From Acidovorax sp. NB1 (GTDB taxonomy: Bacteria; Pseudomonadota; Gammaproteobacteria; Burkholderiales; Burkholderiaceae_C), in assembly GCF_005405905.1 (NCBI RefSeq), contig NZ_BJHU01000057.1, positions 62,001 to 126,000 of the forward strand: DNA of 64,000 nt. Reading direction: 5' to 3'. Below the pieces are notes generated by a model. It searched no databases, had not been told where the DNA came from, and was given only the letters and a program-made list of their open reading frames with translations. The position numbers and the translations under genes were made by a program. Positions 1 to 11,083 of this stretch are shown piece after piece. The first letter of the stretch is position 1, and each line of letters begins with the position of its first letter.

Positions 1-1
1 G

Positions 2-199
2 GCGGGCGCTGTGTTGGCAGGGTTTGTGCTGGGTGCGGCCCAGCAGGTGCGCGGCGCCCATTTCATGAGCCACACGCTGTGGACGGGCTGGCTGTGCTGG
101 ACCACCGGCTGGCTCTGCGACCTGGCGGCCACCGCACTGCGCCCCCGCTTCCCGCATTTCGCCAGCACCACCACGCCACCGGACGGCTCCCATGCTTGA
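2..199 (+). CDS. PAP2-family phosphatase, C-terminal end only
   Basis: This is the 3' end of a gene whose start lies before the window. The reading frame is open from the first bases to a TGA. The residues QQVRGAHFMSHTLWTG match the last conserved motif of PAP2 (type 2 phosphatidic acid phosphatase) proteins, where R, H and the downstream polar residue belong to the catalytic site. Hydrophobic stretches on both sides fit membrane helices. The stop overlaps the start of the next gene, also a PAP2 protein, so the two are probably co-transcribed. Lipid or undecaprenyl-pyrophosphate dephosphorylation at the membrane is the likely role; the substrate cannot be told. Confidence 0.7.
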   Translation, partial: AGAVLAGFVLGAAQQVRGAHFMSHTLWTGWLCWTTGWLCDLAATALRPRFPHFASTTTPPDGSHA

Positions 200-755
200 C
201 ATCGACCTGGCCTTGTTTCAGGCCCTCAACGCCGACGCCGCTACGTTGCCTGCCGTGGTGACGGTGGCACGGTGGGTGTCGCAGCAACTGCCCACCGCCA
301 TGGGGGGCCTGCTGCTTGGCAGCTTTGTGCTGGGCAATGCAGCGCAGCGGCGCGCTCTGGCCCTGGCGCTCGCATCCATGGCTTTGGCGTGGGTGGGTGT
401 CCAACTGTTGCGGCTGGCCGTCCCTGCGCCGCGCCCGGCGCAACTGGGCATGGGCGTGCAGTGGATTGAGCACGCCGCGCGGGCAGGCTTTCCCAGCATG
501 CATGTGGCAGGAGCCGCAGCGCTCGCAGCCAGTCTCGCCCTGCGGCCGGTCACGGGGCTGACCTGGCTGGCCGCCGCAGTAACGGCGGCCATGGTGTGGA
601 GCCGTGTGTGCCTGGGCGTGCACTTTCCGTCCGATGTGCTGGCCGGCTTGCTCACCGGTGGCCTGGCGGCCGCAGCCATCCATCCACTGGCCGCGCGAGC
701 GCCCCTCTGGCAAGCAGCCCTGCTGCACAAGTCGCCACAAGGCAGCACGCACTGA
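192..755 (+). CDS. PAP2-family membrane phosphatase
   Basis: A 187-residue integral membrane protein with the PAP2 signature: a PRP segment near residue 83, GFPSMHVAG around residues 99-107 (the PSxH motif), and SRVCLGVHFPSDVLAG further on (the SRxxxxxHxxxD motif holding the catalytic histidine). Four to five hydrophobic segments fit the family topology. The ATG overlaps the TGA of the upstream PAP2 gene, indicating translational coupling and a tandem pair. Family members remove phosphate from lipid phosphates or undecaprenyl pyrophosphate on the periplasmic side. The specific substrate is not visible. Confidence 0.8.
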   Translation: MLDIDLALFQALNADAATLPAVVTVARWVSQQLPTAMGGLLLGSFVLGNAAQRRALALALASMALAWVGVQLLRLAVPAPRPAQLGMGVQWIEHAARAGFPSMHVAGAAALAASLALRPVTGLTWLAAAVTAAMVWSRVCLGVHFPSDVLAGLLTGGLAAAAIHPLAARAPLWQAALLHKSPQGSTH

Positions 756-823
756 CCGCCACCCGGCGGAACTGCCCCAGGGCGCAGCCCCGGAGCAGTG
801 AGGAGGGGCAACCCCTCAACCCA

Positions 824-2266
824 TCAGCTCGCCACGCAGATCTTCAACATGTTCGTACCGCCGGGTGCGCCCATGGGTTCGCCGCAGGTGATGGCGTACA
901 CGTCGCCCTTTTGCACGATGTTGCGGTTCTTCAGGTGGCGCTCGGCCTGCTCCAGCGCGGTGTCGCGGTCGGCGCTGGTGTCCATGAGCAGCGGGCGCAC
1001 ATTGCGGTACATGGCCATCTTGCGCTGCGTGGCCACCTTGGGGGTGAGGGCGTAGATGGGAATGCGGATGCTGTGGCGGCTCATCCACAGCGCCGTGGCG
1101 CCACTGTCGGTCATGGCCACGATGGCCTTGGCGCCCAGGTGGTGGGCCGTGAACAGCGCACCCATGGCGATGGACTGGTCAATGCGGCCAAAGGTCTGGC
1201 CGGTGAAATCGGCATCGAGCTGGTGGTCTTCCGCCGCTTCTGCGGCGGCGCAGATGGTGGCCATTTCTTCCACGGTTTCAAGCGGGTAACGGCCTGCAGC
1301 CGTTTCGGCGCTCAGCATCACGGCGTCGGTGCCGTCCAGCACGGCGTTGGCCACGTCGCTCACCTCGGCGCGCGTGGGCACCGGGTTGGTGATCATGCTT
1401 TCCATCATCTGAGTGGCAGTGATGACGACCTTGTCCATGTCGCGCGCCATGCGGATCATCTTCTTTTGCAACGCAGGCACGGCGGCATTGCCCACCTCCA
1501 CCGCCAGGTCGCCGCGCGCCACCATGATGCCGTCGCTCACGCGCAGGATGGCTTCGAGGTGCGGGATGGCTTCGGCGCGCTCGATCTTGGCGATCAGGCC
1601 CGGCTTGTGGCGGAACTCGGAGGCCGCCACGTTGCACAACTGGCGGGCCATTTCCATGTCGGTCGCATTCTTGGGGAAGCTCACGGCCACATAGTCGGCC
1701 TGGAAGCTCATGGCAGTGCGGATGTCTTCCATGTCCTTGGCCGTAAGGGCCGGCGCCGTGAGGCCGCCGCCCTTCTTGTTGATGCCCTTGTTGTTCGACA
1801 GCTCGCCGCCCACCTTCACGGTGGTGTGCACGGCCTCGCCACGCACGGCATCCACCGTGAGCACGATCAGGCCGTCGTTGAGCAGCAGCACATCGCCCGC
1901 CTTCACGTCGCGTGGCAGCTCCTTGTAGTCCAGGCCCACGCCTTGGATGTCGCCCAGCTCGGTGCGCGAGGCGTCGAGCACAAATTGGGCGCCGGATTCG
2001 AGCATCACCTTGCCCTCGGCAAACTTGCCCACGCGGATCTTGGGGCCCTGCAGGTCGGCCATGATGGCCACCTCGCGGCCCGCACGCTGGGCGGCAGCGC
2101 GCACTGTGGCGGCGCGGTCGATGTGGTCCTGTGCCTTGCCGTGGCTGAAGTTCAGCCGCACCACGTTCACCCCCGCTCGGATCATCGCCTCCAGCAGCGC
2201 CGGGTCGCTCGACGCGGGGCCCAGGGTGGCAACAATCTTGGTGGCGCGGCGGGTAGGCATGGACAT
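824..2266 (-). CDS. pyk: pyruvate kinase
   Basis: Converts phosphoenolpyruvate and ADP to pyruvate and ATP in the cytoplasm. The 480-residue protein begins with TKIVATLGPAS and RLNFSHG, has GPKIRVG in the barrel, and carries GLIAKIERAEAIPHLEAI, which includes the catalytic lysine, followed by MVARGDLAVEVG and DGTDAVMLSAETAAGRYP. Length matches bacterial pyruvate kinases. The reading frame is open 16 codons further upstream, but MSMPTRRATKIVAT preceded by a GAGAAAGAGAC stretch is the better start; the ATG two codons later (2260) is possible. The gene follows the speD-murU-pepP-CPBP genes on the same strand with a 100-base gap. Confidence 0.95.
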   Translation of the reverse strand: MSMPTRRATKIVATLGPASSDPALLEAMIRAGVNVVRLNFSHGKAQDHIDRAATVRAAAQRAGREVAIMADLQGPKIRVGKFAEGKVMLESGAQFVLDASRTELGDIQGVGLDYKELPRDVKAGDVLLLNDGLIVLTVDAVRGEAVHTTVKVGGELSNNKGINKKGGGLTAPALTAKDMEDIRTAMSFQADYVAVSFPKNATDMEMARQLCNVAASEFRHKPGLIAKIERAEAIPHLEAILRVSDGIMVARGDLAVEVGNAAVPALQKKMIRMARDMDKVVITATQMMESMITNPVPTRAEVSDVANAVLDGTDAVMLSAETAAGRYPLETVEEMATICAAAEAAEDHQLDADFTGQTFGRIDQSIAMGALFTAHHLGAKAIVAMTDSGATALWMSRHSIRIPIYALTPKVATQRKMAMYRNVRPLLMDTSADRDTALEQAERHLKNRNIVQKGDVYAITCGEPMGAPGGTNMLKICVAS

Positions 2267-2366
2267 GTCTCTTTCTCTCGGTCGTTGGGGATGTAATCGA
2301 GTTTCAATTCTCACACGAAGCGGTTACATGCGAGTTACCCATGCTGCAGCAACACGGCTCAGCGCT

Positions 2367-3152
2367 TCAGAGCAGCGGGTATGACAACAGATGCGCCAGC
2401 ACATGCGCAATGATCGCGGCCTCCAGACCGTGGCGCGCAAAGAGCCCGCCCGCCACCAAGCCAAAGGCCGTGTTGCCCACCAGCACAAACGCCACCACCG
2501 GCACGGTCAACACCCCGGCCAGTGCTTGCGCGGCGGGCAGATGCCCCACGGCAAACAACAGGGCGCTGAGCAGCACCGCCGCAGCCACCAGCCCCTTGCC
2601 TGGCCGCCCCTGGCCACGCTGCAACAGGCGCCAGCCCAGCCACAGCAGCAGGGTCATCACGCCCCAGCGCACCAGCAGTTCTTCGGAGATGCCGCCGTAC
2701 AGCAGCTTGACCACCAGCGGCATGGCACTGGCAGGATCGGAGGGCTGGAGCGCCGTGGGCGCCAGCCGGGACAGCATCCACAGCCACGCAGCGCCCGCCA
2801 CACCACCCACGATGCCGGGCAGGAGTTGGCCCCGCAGTGCAGGCCCCGCAGCCCGACCGGCCAGCCAGGCAGACATGGCGGGCGCCTGCAGACCCACGCT
2901 GGGCGCCAGCCACACCCCGAGCGCCACGGCCAGCGCCAAGAGCGCCGCCGTCTGCAACCCACTGAGCAAAAGCACGGCCTCCGGCGGCAGCGGCAGCAGG
3001 GCTGCGTTGGCCTTCAGGGTGGGCAGCAGCGCCCAGACCACCGCCACCACGCCGGGCATGCCCAGCAGCCACAGCGCGCCGCCCAGCCGCCACTTGCCGG
3101 GGTGAGCCGGAGCATGCGCCGCATCGGCTCCGGCAGCTTTGTCCACGGCCAT
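2367..3152 (-). CDS. CPBP-family intramembrane metalloprotease
   Basis: A polytopic membrane protein of about 261 residues. The CPBP (CAAX protease / bacteriocin-processing, Abi) motifs are visible: ISEELLVRWGVM (the EExxxR motif), FAVGHLP, and a C-terminal segment with N and H residues ending IIAHVLAHLL. These supply the glutamate and histidine residues of the intramembrane active site. A GTG four codons upstream (3164) is an alternative start, two bases from the pepP stop. The gene is the last of the coupled speD-murU-pepP group. Its substrate is unknown; family members act in prenyl-protein processing, self-immunity or sigma regulation in other organisms. Confidence 0.8.
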   Translation of the reverse strand: MAVDKAAGADAAHAPAHPGKWRLGGALWLLGMPGVVAVVWALLPTLKANAALLPLPPEAVLLLSGLQTAALLALAVALGVWLAPSVGLQAPAMSAWLAGRAAGPALRGQLLPGIVGGVAGAAWLWMLSRLAPTALQPSDPASAMPLVVKLLYGGISEELLVRWGVMTLLLWLGWRLLQRGQGRPGKGLVAAAVLLSALLFAVGHLPAAQALAGVLTVPVVAFVLVGNTAFGLVAGGLFARHGLEAAIIAHVLAHLLSYPLL

Positions 3153-3166
3153 GGTTTTGCCCACGC

Positions 3167-4564
3167 TCAGGCGCGCATCAGCGCTTCGATCTCGTCGGCC
3201 TTCACCGGCACACCACGCGTGATCAGCTCACAACCCGTCTCGGTGACGATGGCATCGTCTTCGATGCGGATGCCGATGTGGTGGAACTGCTCGGGCACCC
3301 CTTCGGCCGGGCGCACATAGATACCGGGCTCGATGGTCAGCACCATGCCGGGCCGCAGGATACGGCTGGGGCGGTTGGTGATGGTTTCGCCCGAGAGCGG
3401 GTCCTTGCGTTCGCTGGTCTGGCCCACCTCGCCGGGCTCCACATAGCTGCCGCAGTCGTGCACGTCCATGCCCAGCCAGTGGCCGGTGCGGTGCATGTAG
3501 AACTGGAAGTAGGCGCGTTGGTCGATCACGTCCTGCGCGGTGCCCACCTTGTTCTTGTCGAGCAGGCCCAGGTCCAGCATGCCCTGCGCGAGCACGGCCA
3601 CAGTGGCGTCGTGCGGGTCGTTGAAGCGGGCGCCCGCCCTCGTGGCGGCCACGGCCGCATCCTGGCTGGCCAGCACCAGGTCGTACAGCGCGCGCTGGGA
3701 GCCAGTGAACTTGCCATTGGCCGGAAAGGTGCGCGTGATGTCGCTGGCGTAGCCGTGCAGCTCGCAGCCCGCGTCGATCAGCACCAGCTCGCCGTCACGC
3801 ACCGGGGCGTCGTCGGCGCGGTAGTGCAGCACGCAGGCGTTGGCCCCGGCGGCCACGATGGAGTTGTAGGCGGGGTACTGCGACCCGTGCTGGCGGAACT
3901 CGTGCAGCAGTTCGGCTTCGAGGTGGTATTCGCGCACATCCTCCCCGGCGCGCAGCATGCGGGCGGCGCGCTGCATGGCGCGGATATGGGCCTGCGCGCT
4001 GATGCTGCTGGCGCGGCGCATGATGTCCTGCTCGTAGGCGTCCTTGAACAGGCGCATCTCGTCGAGCAAGGTGCACAGGTCGTTCTGCTCGGCAGGGCAG
4101 ATGGCGCCGTAGCGCACACGACCGCGCACCACGTTGAGCCAGCCCTCCACGCGCGCGGCCAGGCCGCTGTGCGTGGCAAACGGGTACCAGACGCAGGCCG
4201 TGTTTTCGAGCAGGCGCGGCAGCTTGCTGTCCAGCTCGGCCAGCGAATGCGCAGCATCCACGCCCAGAGCGGCAGGCGCGGCGGCGGGGCCCAGGCGGTA
4301 GCCGTCCCAGATCTCGCGCTCCAGGTCCTTGGGCTGGCAGAACAGCGTGCTGCGGCCATCGTGCGCCAGCACCAGGCAGGCGCCGGGCTCGGTGAAGCCG
4401 GTCAGGTAATAGAAGTAGCTGTCGTGGCGGTACAGAAAGTCCGTATCGCGGTTGCGCGGGCGCTCGGGCGCCGTGGGGATGATGGCGATGCCCCCTGGGC
4501 CCAGCTGGGCAGCCAGGTGCGCGCGGCGCTGGGCGTAGACGGAAGCAGGCACGGTGGTGTTCAT
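3167..4564 (-). CDS. pepP: Xaa-Pro aminopeptidase (aminopeptidase P)
   Basis: Cleaves the N-terminal residue from peptides with proline in position 2. The 465-residue protein has the AMP_N domain (RDSDFLYRHDS-like segment and YYLTGFTEPGA) and a C-terminal pita-bread metallopeptidase domain. Metal ligands are visible in LIDAGCELHGYASDITRTF (two Asp), HRTGHWLGMDVHD (His), LTIEPGIYV (Glu) and GIRIEDD (Glu). Its ATG overlaps the TGA of murU by four bases, so the two are translationally coupled. Length and motifs are typical of proteobacterial PepP. Confidence 0.93.
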   Translation of the reverse strand: MNTTVPASVYAQRRAHLAAQLGPGGIAIIPTAPERPRNRDTDFLYRHDSYFYYLTGFTEPGACLVLAHDGRSTLFCQPKDLEREIWDGYRLGPAAAPAALGVDAAHSLAELDSKLPRLLENTACVWYPFATHSGLAARVEGWLNVVRGRVRYGAICPAEQNDLCTLLDEMRLFKDAYEQDIMRRASSISAQAHIRAMQRAARMLRAGEDVREYHLEAELLHEFRQHGSQYPAYNSIVAAGANACVLHYRADDAPVRDGELVLIDAGCELHGYASDITRTFPANGKFTGSQRALYDLVLASQDAAVAATRAGARFNDPHDATVAVLAQGMLDLGLLDKNKVGTAQDVIDQRAYFQFYMHRTGHWLGMDVHDCGSYVEPGEVGQTSERKDPLSGETITNRPSRILRPGMVLTIEPGIYVRPAEGVPEQFHHIGIRIEDDAIVTETGCELITRGVPVKADEIEALMRA

Positions 4565-5340
4565 GGGAGGGGGTCAGAAGAAAGGGTGTTGAGTTCGGCC
4601 AGCCGCTCGGGCGTGCCCACATCGGTCCAGCGGCCGGTGTAGAGCTGTGCGCTGACGCGGCCATTGTCCATCGCGCGGCGCAGCAGCGGCGCGAGCGGGG
4701 CTTTGATGCCACCGGGGTTGCCGGGCGGGATGTCGCACCAGGGCAGCGCAAACAGCTCGGCGCGCAGCAGGGCGATGGTGCTGTAGGTGTAGCGCGGCGC
4801 AGGGTCGTCGGCGGGCAGGTTCAGCGCCAGACCATCGGCCGACAGGCCAAAGTCGCCGCGCAGGTTGTGGGCGGGGTTGGGCACCAGCCACAGGTGGGCC
4901 AGGTGGTTGCTGGCCTCGAAGGCCGCCACCGCCGCGCTGTCGAACACGAAGTCGGGCGCAAACACATCGCCCGCTGCCAGCCAGAACACCGGCCCCAGCC
5001 GGGGCAGCGCGCGCGCAATGCCCCCGGCGGTTTCCAGCGCGCCGCCAAAGTCCACGCCTTCGTGCGAGTATGAAATTGATAGCTGCTCAGGCTTACCTGT
5101 TGCGCGGGAACGGCCAAAAACATCTGAAAAATAATCGCTGATCTGGCGGCCCAGCCAGGCGGTGTTGATCACCACCTGGTCCACACCCGCCTCGCACAGC
5201 GCTGCCAGATGCCATTGCAGCAACGGCTGGCCCTGCACCTGCAGCAGGGGCTTGGGGGTGGCATCGGTCAGCGGGCGCATGCGTTCGCCCCGGCCAGCGG
5301 CCAGCAGCAGGGCAGGCACCTGGTGGTGGACGGAACTCAT
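4561..5340 (-). CDS. murU: MurU-like N-acetylmuramate-1-phosphate uridylyltransferase with an extra loop
   Basis: A 259-residue sugar nucleotidyltransferase. It starts with PALLLAAGRGERMRPLT and TPKPLLQV, the nucleotide-binding motif, and has LAAGDVF as the metal-binding Asp region and GRWTDVGTPERL at the end, as in MurU. MurU makes UDP-MurNAc in the peptidoglycan recycling route. Between WLGRQISDYF and SYSHEG, where MurU normally has a short GDGSRFGL-type turn, there is a longer loop, FGRSRATGKPEQLSI. That loop is encoded by a copy of the dispersed repeat listed separately. The start overlaps the speD stop by four bases. I infer the enzyme is active because all core motifs remain. Confidence 0.82.
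   Translation of the reverse strand: MSSVHHQVPALLLAAGRGERMRPLTDATPKPLLQVQGQPLLQWHLAALCEAGVDQVVINTAWLGRQISDYFSDVFGRSRATGKPEQLSISYSHEGVDFGGALETAGGIARALPRLGPVFWLAAGDVFAPDFVFDSAAVAAFEASNHLAHLWLVPNPAHNLRGDFGLSADGLALNLPADDPAPRYTYSTIALLRAELFALPWCDIPPGNPGGIKAPLAPLLRRAMDNGRVSAQLYTGRWTDVGTPERLAELNTLSSDPLP
5073..5120 (-). repeat. Copy of the dispersed AT-rich repeat inside the murU coding sequence
   Basis: Read on the minus strand this stretch starts TTTTTGGCCGTT and ends CAGCTATCAATTT, the same ends as the copy at 21921-21974, with the central G-C-rich part diverged. The reading frame of murU continues through it and encodes FGRSRATGKPEQLSI. It is markedly more AT-rich than the flanking gene. Confidence 0.7.
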
Positions 5341-5726
5341 GCGGCCACCCCGCTCACCACACCCCGCTGCAGCGCATGGCGGTCCACGGCCGTGGGCTGG
5401 AACAGGGCCAGCAAAGCATCCATCAACGCATGCGCCTTGGCAGAATGGTCGGCGCCGAAATTGCACACATACACATCCAGCGTCACCGCGCGCTGCTCGG
5501 GCCAGGTGTGCACACACAGGTGGGATTCCGCTAGCAAAACGGTAGCTGTCACCCCGCCGGGGCCGTGCGCTGTGGCCGGAAACTCATGAAACAACTGCCC
5601 CACGGCCTGCAGCCCGGCGGCACGCACAGCATCGGTGCAGGCGCCCCCTAGGGCGGCGGCATCCAGCAACCAGGCACTGGCGCAGCGGCAGCCCTGAAGA
5701 TCGGCGGTGAGGTGCAGTCCTTGCAT
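5337..5726 (-). CDS. speD: S-adenosylmethionine decarboxylase proenzyme
   Basis: Makes decarboxylated SAM, the aminopropyl donor for spermidine synthesis. The 129-residue protein is the short type that self-cleaves to give a pyruvoyl group. LLAESHLCVHTWPE holds the Glu-Ser cleavage site (Ser68 would become the pyruvoyl) and the processing His73; DVYVCNFG supplies the catalytic Cys88. The ATG is at MQGLHLTADL. The TGA overlaps the murU start by four bases, making it the first gene of a coupled chain speD-murU-pepP-CPBP. No speE is visible in the window. It diverges from tkt. Confidence 0.92.
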   Translation of the reverse strand: MQGLHLTADLQGCRCASAWLLDAAALGGACTDAVRAAGLQAVGQLFHEFPATAHGPGGVTATVLLAESHLCVHTWPEQRAVTLDVYVCNFGADHSAKAHALMDALLALFQPTAVDRHALQRGVVSGVAA

Positions 5727-5849
5727 GGGCCGCACTGTAGTGCATTGGCGCCGTGCTCCGGGGGCCGTGGCATGCCAATTCCGGCGGGTGAAAGCCGCCC
5801 CGGTAAAATGCCGGGTTTCCCCTGAACCTCCCACCCCGAACCACTCCCC
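5727..5849. promoter_or_regulatory. Divergent promoter region between speD and tkt
   Basis: This 123-base gap must drive the speD operon to the left and tkt to the right. The only recognisable element is TAAAAT at 5804-5809, a -10-like box lying inside a small CCCGG...CCGGG inverted repeat upstream of tkt. No clear -35 box or strong ribosome-binding site is seen before the tkt ATG. Confidence 0.35.
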
Positions 5850-9006
<3,157 letters not shown>

Positions 9007-9054
9007 GCTTTCTTTGAGAAGTTGAAAAAGCGCTAGAAGCAACTACCCTGTTCA

Positions 9055-9090
9055 AGCCGGCGGCCTGCAAAGGCTGCTGGCTTTTTTTTT
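9055..9090 (+). terminator. Rho-independent terminator after gap
   Basis: AGCCGGCGGCCT and AGGCTGCTGGCT form a stem of about 12 pairs (two G-T pairs) around a short GCAA loop, followed directly by nine T residues. It lies between gap and the convergent mscS-like gene. Confidence 0.8.
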
Positions 9091-9115
9091 GGCTGCGCGG
9101 TACTGGCCCACGAAA

Positions 9116-10219
9116 TCAGGCCACCGCAACGGCGGGTGCCTGCGGCGGTGCGCTGGCGATGTGCACCGTGCGGGTGGGGAATGCAAACTCCACCCCCATG
9201 GCCTTGAACTCGCGCAGCAGCCCCAGGTTGATGGACTGCTGCAAGTCCATGTAGAGGTTGTAGGCCGGGTCTTCGACGATGTAGACCACCTCGTAGTCCA
9301 GCGAGTTGGTGCCCAGCGCCTTGAAATGTGCGCGGTCAAAACGCAGCTCTGGGTGCGCCTCGATGAGCTTGCGCACCACGCCTGGAATCGCCTCCGCCTG
9401 CTCGGGGGTGGTGCCATAGGCCACGCCAAAGGTGAACACGATGCGGCGCCGCTCCAGCATGCGGAAGTTGCTGATGGTCTGCTTGAGCAGGTCGGTGTTG
9501 GACATCACGATCTGCTCACCCTGCAGGCTGCGAATGCGCGTGGTCTTGAGGCCGATCACCTGCACCGTGCCCGACACGTTGCCCACCACGATGAAGTCGC
9601 CCACCTCAAAGGGCTTGTCCACCGCAATCGCCAGCGACGCGAACAGGTCGCCCAGGATGTTCTGTACCGCCAGCGCCACGGCAATACCGCCCACCCCCAG
9701 GCTGGCGATGAAGGCCGTGATGTTCACCCCCACGTTGGACAAGATGGCCAGCAGCACCACACTCCACAGCAGCGTGCGCAGCCCCCACGACATGAGCGTG
9801 GCCGAGGCGCTGACCTGCGTCATGCCGCTGGACGAGTGCCGTTCCACATAGCGGCGCACGCCGATGCCAATCGCACGCATGCCCCACAGCCCCATCTGCA
9901 GCGCCACGGCCACAAACCACAGCTGGCTCAGGCGGCTCTCCCAGCGGCCTGGAAGATCCAGCAGACTTGCGCCCACCAGCAGCGCCACCACCAGCATCAG
10001 CGTGCGGCTTGTGCCTTCCAGCACGTCCACCAAGGTCAGTGCCATGCCGCTGTGCGACTGCGTGGCCCACCCCTTGGCGCGACGGGTCAGCAGGCGCAGC
10101 ACCACAAGGATGGCGGCGTAGGTAGCGACCGCCGCCGCCAGGGCCACACACAGGCTCCATAGCGGCACACCCGCAAAAGTGGTCTCCTGGACCCAGGTGG
10201 AAAACGTGGATGGCGGCAT
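9116..10219 (-). CDS. MscS-family mechanosensitive ion channel
   Basis: An inner-membrane small-conductance mechanosensitive channel of 367 residues. Four hydrophobic segments lead into the pore-lining helix and beta domain: VGVNITAFIASLGVGGIAVALAVQ, then NILGDLFASLAIAVDKPFEVGDFI, which is the family hallmark. The C-terminal mixed domain ends with an Ala/Pro-rich tail. The frame is open nine codons upstream, but GAGGAG eight bases before MPPSTFSTW decides this start. It probably releases solutes on osmotic downshock. It stands alone, convergent with gap. Confidence 0.88.
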   Translation of the reverse strand: MPPSTFSTWVQETTFAGVPLWSLCVALAAAVATYAAILVVLRLLTRRAKGWATQSHSGMALTLVDVLEGTSRTLMLVVALLVGASLLDLPGRWESRLSQLWFVAVALQMGLWGMRAIGIGVRRYVERHSSSGMTQVSASATLMSWGLRTLLWSVVLLAILSNVGVNITAFIASLGVGGIAVALAVQNILGDLFASLAIAVDKPFEVGDFIVVGNVSGTVQVIGLKTTRIRSLQGEQIVMSNTDLLKQTISNFRMLERRRIVFTFGVAYGTTPEQAEAIPGVVRKLIEAHPELRFDRAHFKALGTNSLDYEVVYIVEDPAYNLYMDLQQSINLGLLREFKAMGVEFAFPTRTVHIASAPPQAPAVAVA

Positions 10220-10593
10220 GCAGTAACTCTCCTCTTCGTTGTGCAAGGTAGATAGGTGGAAGGCGGGCGTACGGTGTACGCAAACAGCCCGCGCAAAGGC
10301 ATCGGCAGCAGATCGAGCAGCCTGGGGACGACGCGGTGAACGCGCGCGTTGCCCTTGATCGAGACCCCTGCAGAGCGAGAGTTCCCCAACGGGCTTTCAC
10401 ATCCGTCGCACTCACAGTGTCAGCGCCCGGCGTGCAAATGTTCGTAAGACATGCCCGACAGAGATACAGAGGCAGGACCTACGCCCGCTCGCCGAGAGGG
10501 CCCCAACAATGCATCAACACCAGAACCCCCTGGTTGCCCACCCCACACACGGGTGCGGCGTCTCCAACAACCTCCAGAGGAGTCCCACACACC
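10220..10593. other. 374-base intergenic region without a gene
   Basis: This gap separates the start of the mechanosensitive channel from the first DUF4398 lipoprotein and so holds both promoters. CCTCCAGAGGAG at its right end is the ribosome-binding region for the lipoprotein. I see no protein-coding bias, no hairpin terminator and none of the dispersed repeats in it. Confidence 0.4.
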
Positions 10594-10971
10594 ATGCATT
10601 CATCTGCACTGATCCGCACCGCCACAGCGGCACTCGCACTGGGCGCACTGGCCGCCTGCTCGTCCACCCCAGCCCCCACCGAACAGATGGCGGTCACCCG
10701 CACCACCGTCAACCGCGTGGCGGCGGCACCTGCGGTGGCCACCAGCGCCCCTGTGCAGCTGCAGCAGGCCCGCGAGAAGCTCATCCAGGCCGAGAAGGCC
10801 ATGGCAGAAGAGGACTATGTGGCCGCGCGCCGCCTGGCCGCAGAGGCCGAGGTCGATGCCCGCGTGGCCGAGACCCGCGCCGACGCAGCCGGCAATGCCG
10901 CCACCCTGGCCCAGGTGCAGGACAGCATCCGCGCACTGCAGGAAGAAATCAACCGTCGATCGCCCCGCTAA
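10594..10971 (+). CDS. DUF4398-type lipoprotein
   Basis: A 125-residue exported lipoprotein. The N-terminus has a signal peptide ending in the lipobox LAAC near residue 22, followed by a low-complexity linker. The rest, LQQAREKLIQAEKAMAEEDY and the following Ala/Glu-rich helices, is a predicted coiled coil of the DUF4398 type. GAGGAG stands about 12 bases before the ATG. The next gene has the same lipobox and coiled-coil type plus an OmpA domain, so the two likely form an envelope module. No enzymatic function is apparent. Confidence 0.75.
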   Translation: MHSSALIRTATAALALGALAACSSTPAPTEQMAVTRTTVNRVAAAPAVATSAPVQLQQAREKLIQAEKAMAEEDYVAARRLAAEAEVDARVAETRADAAGNAATLAQVQDSIRALQEEINRRSPR

Positions 10972-11083
10972 GCCAGTGCCCCGTATGGCGCCCCGTGCGC
11001 CCTGCCTGGCAGCTGAGCCTCTCGCAACTGGCGTTGAGGCCCCCGCGATTGCCTTCACTCCAACACCCAAGGAACACCCGACC

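Noticed and set aside
596..2296. A long plus-strand open frame opposite pyruvate kinase
   Set aside because: Shadow of pyk; composition dominated by His, Gly and Ala with no family motif.
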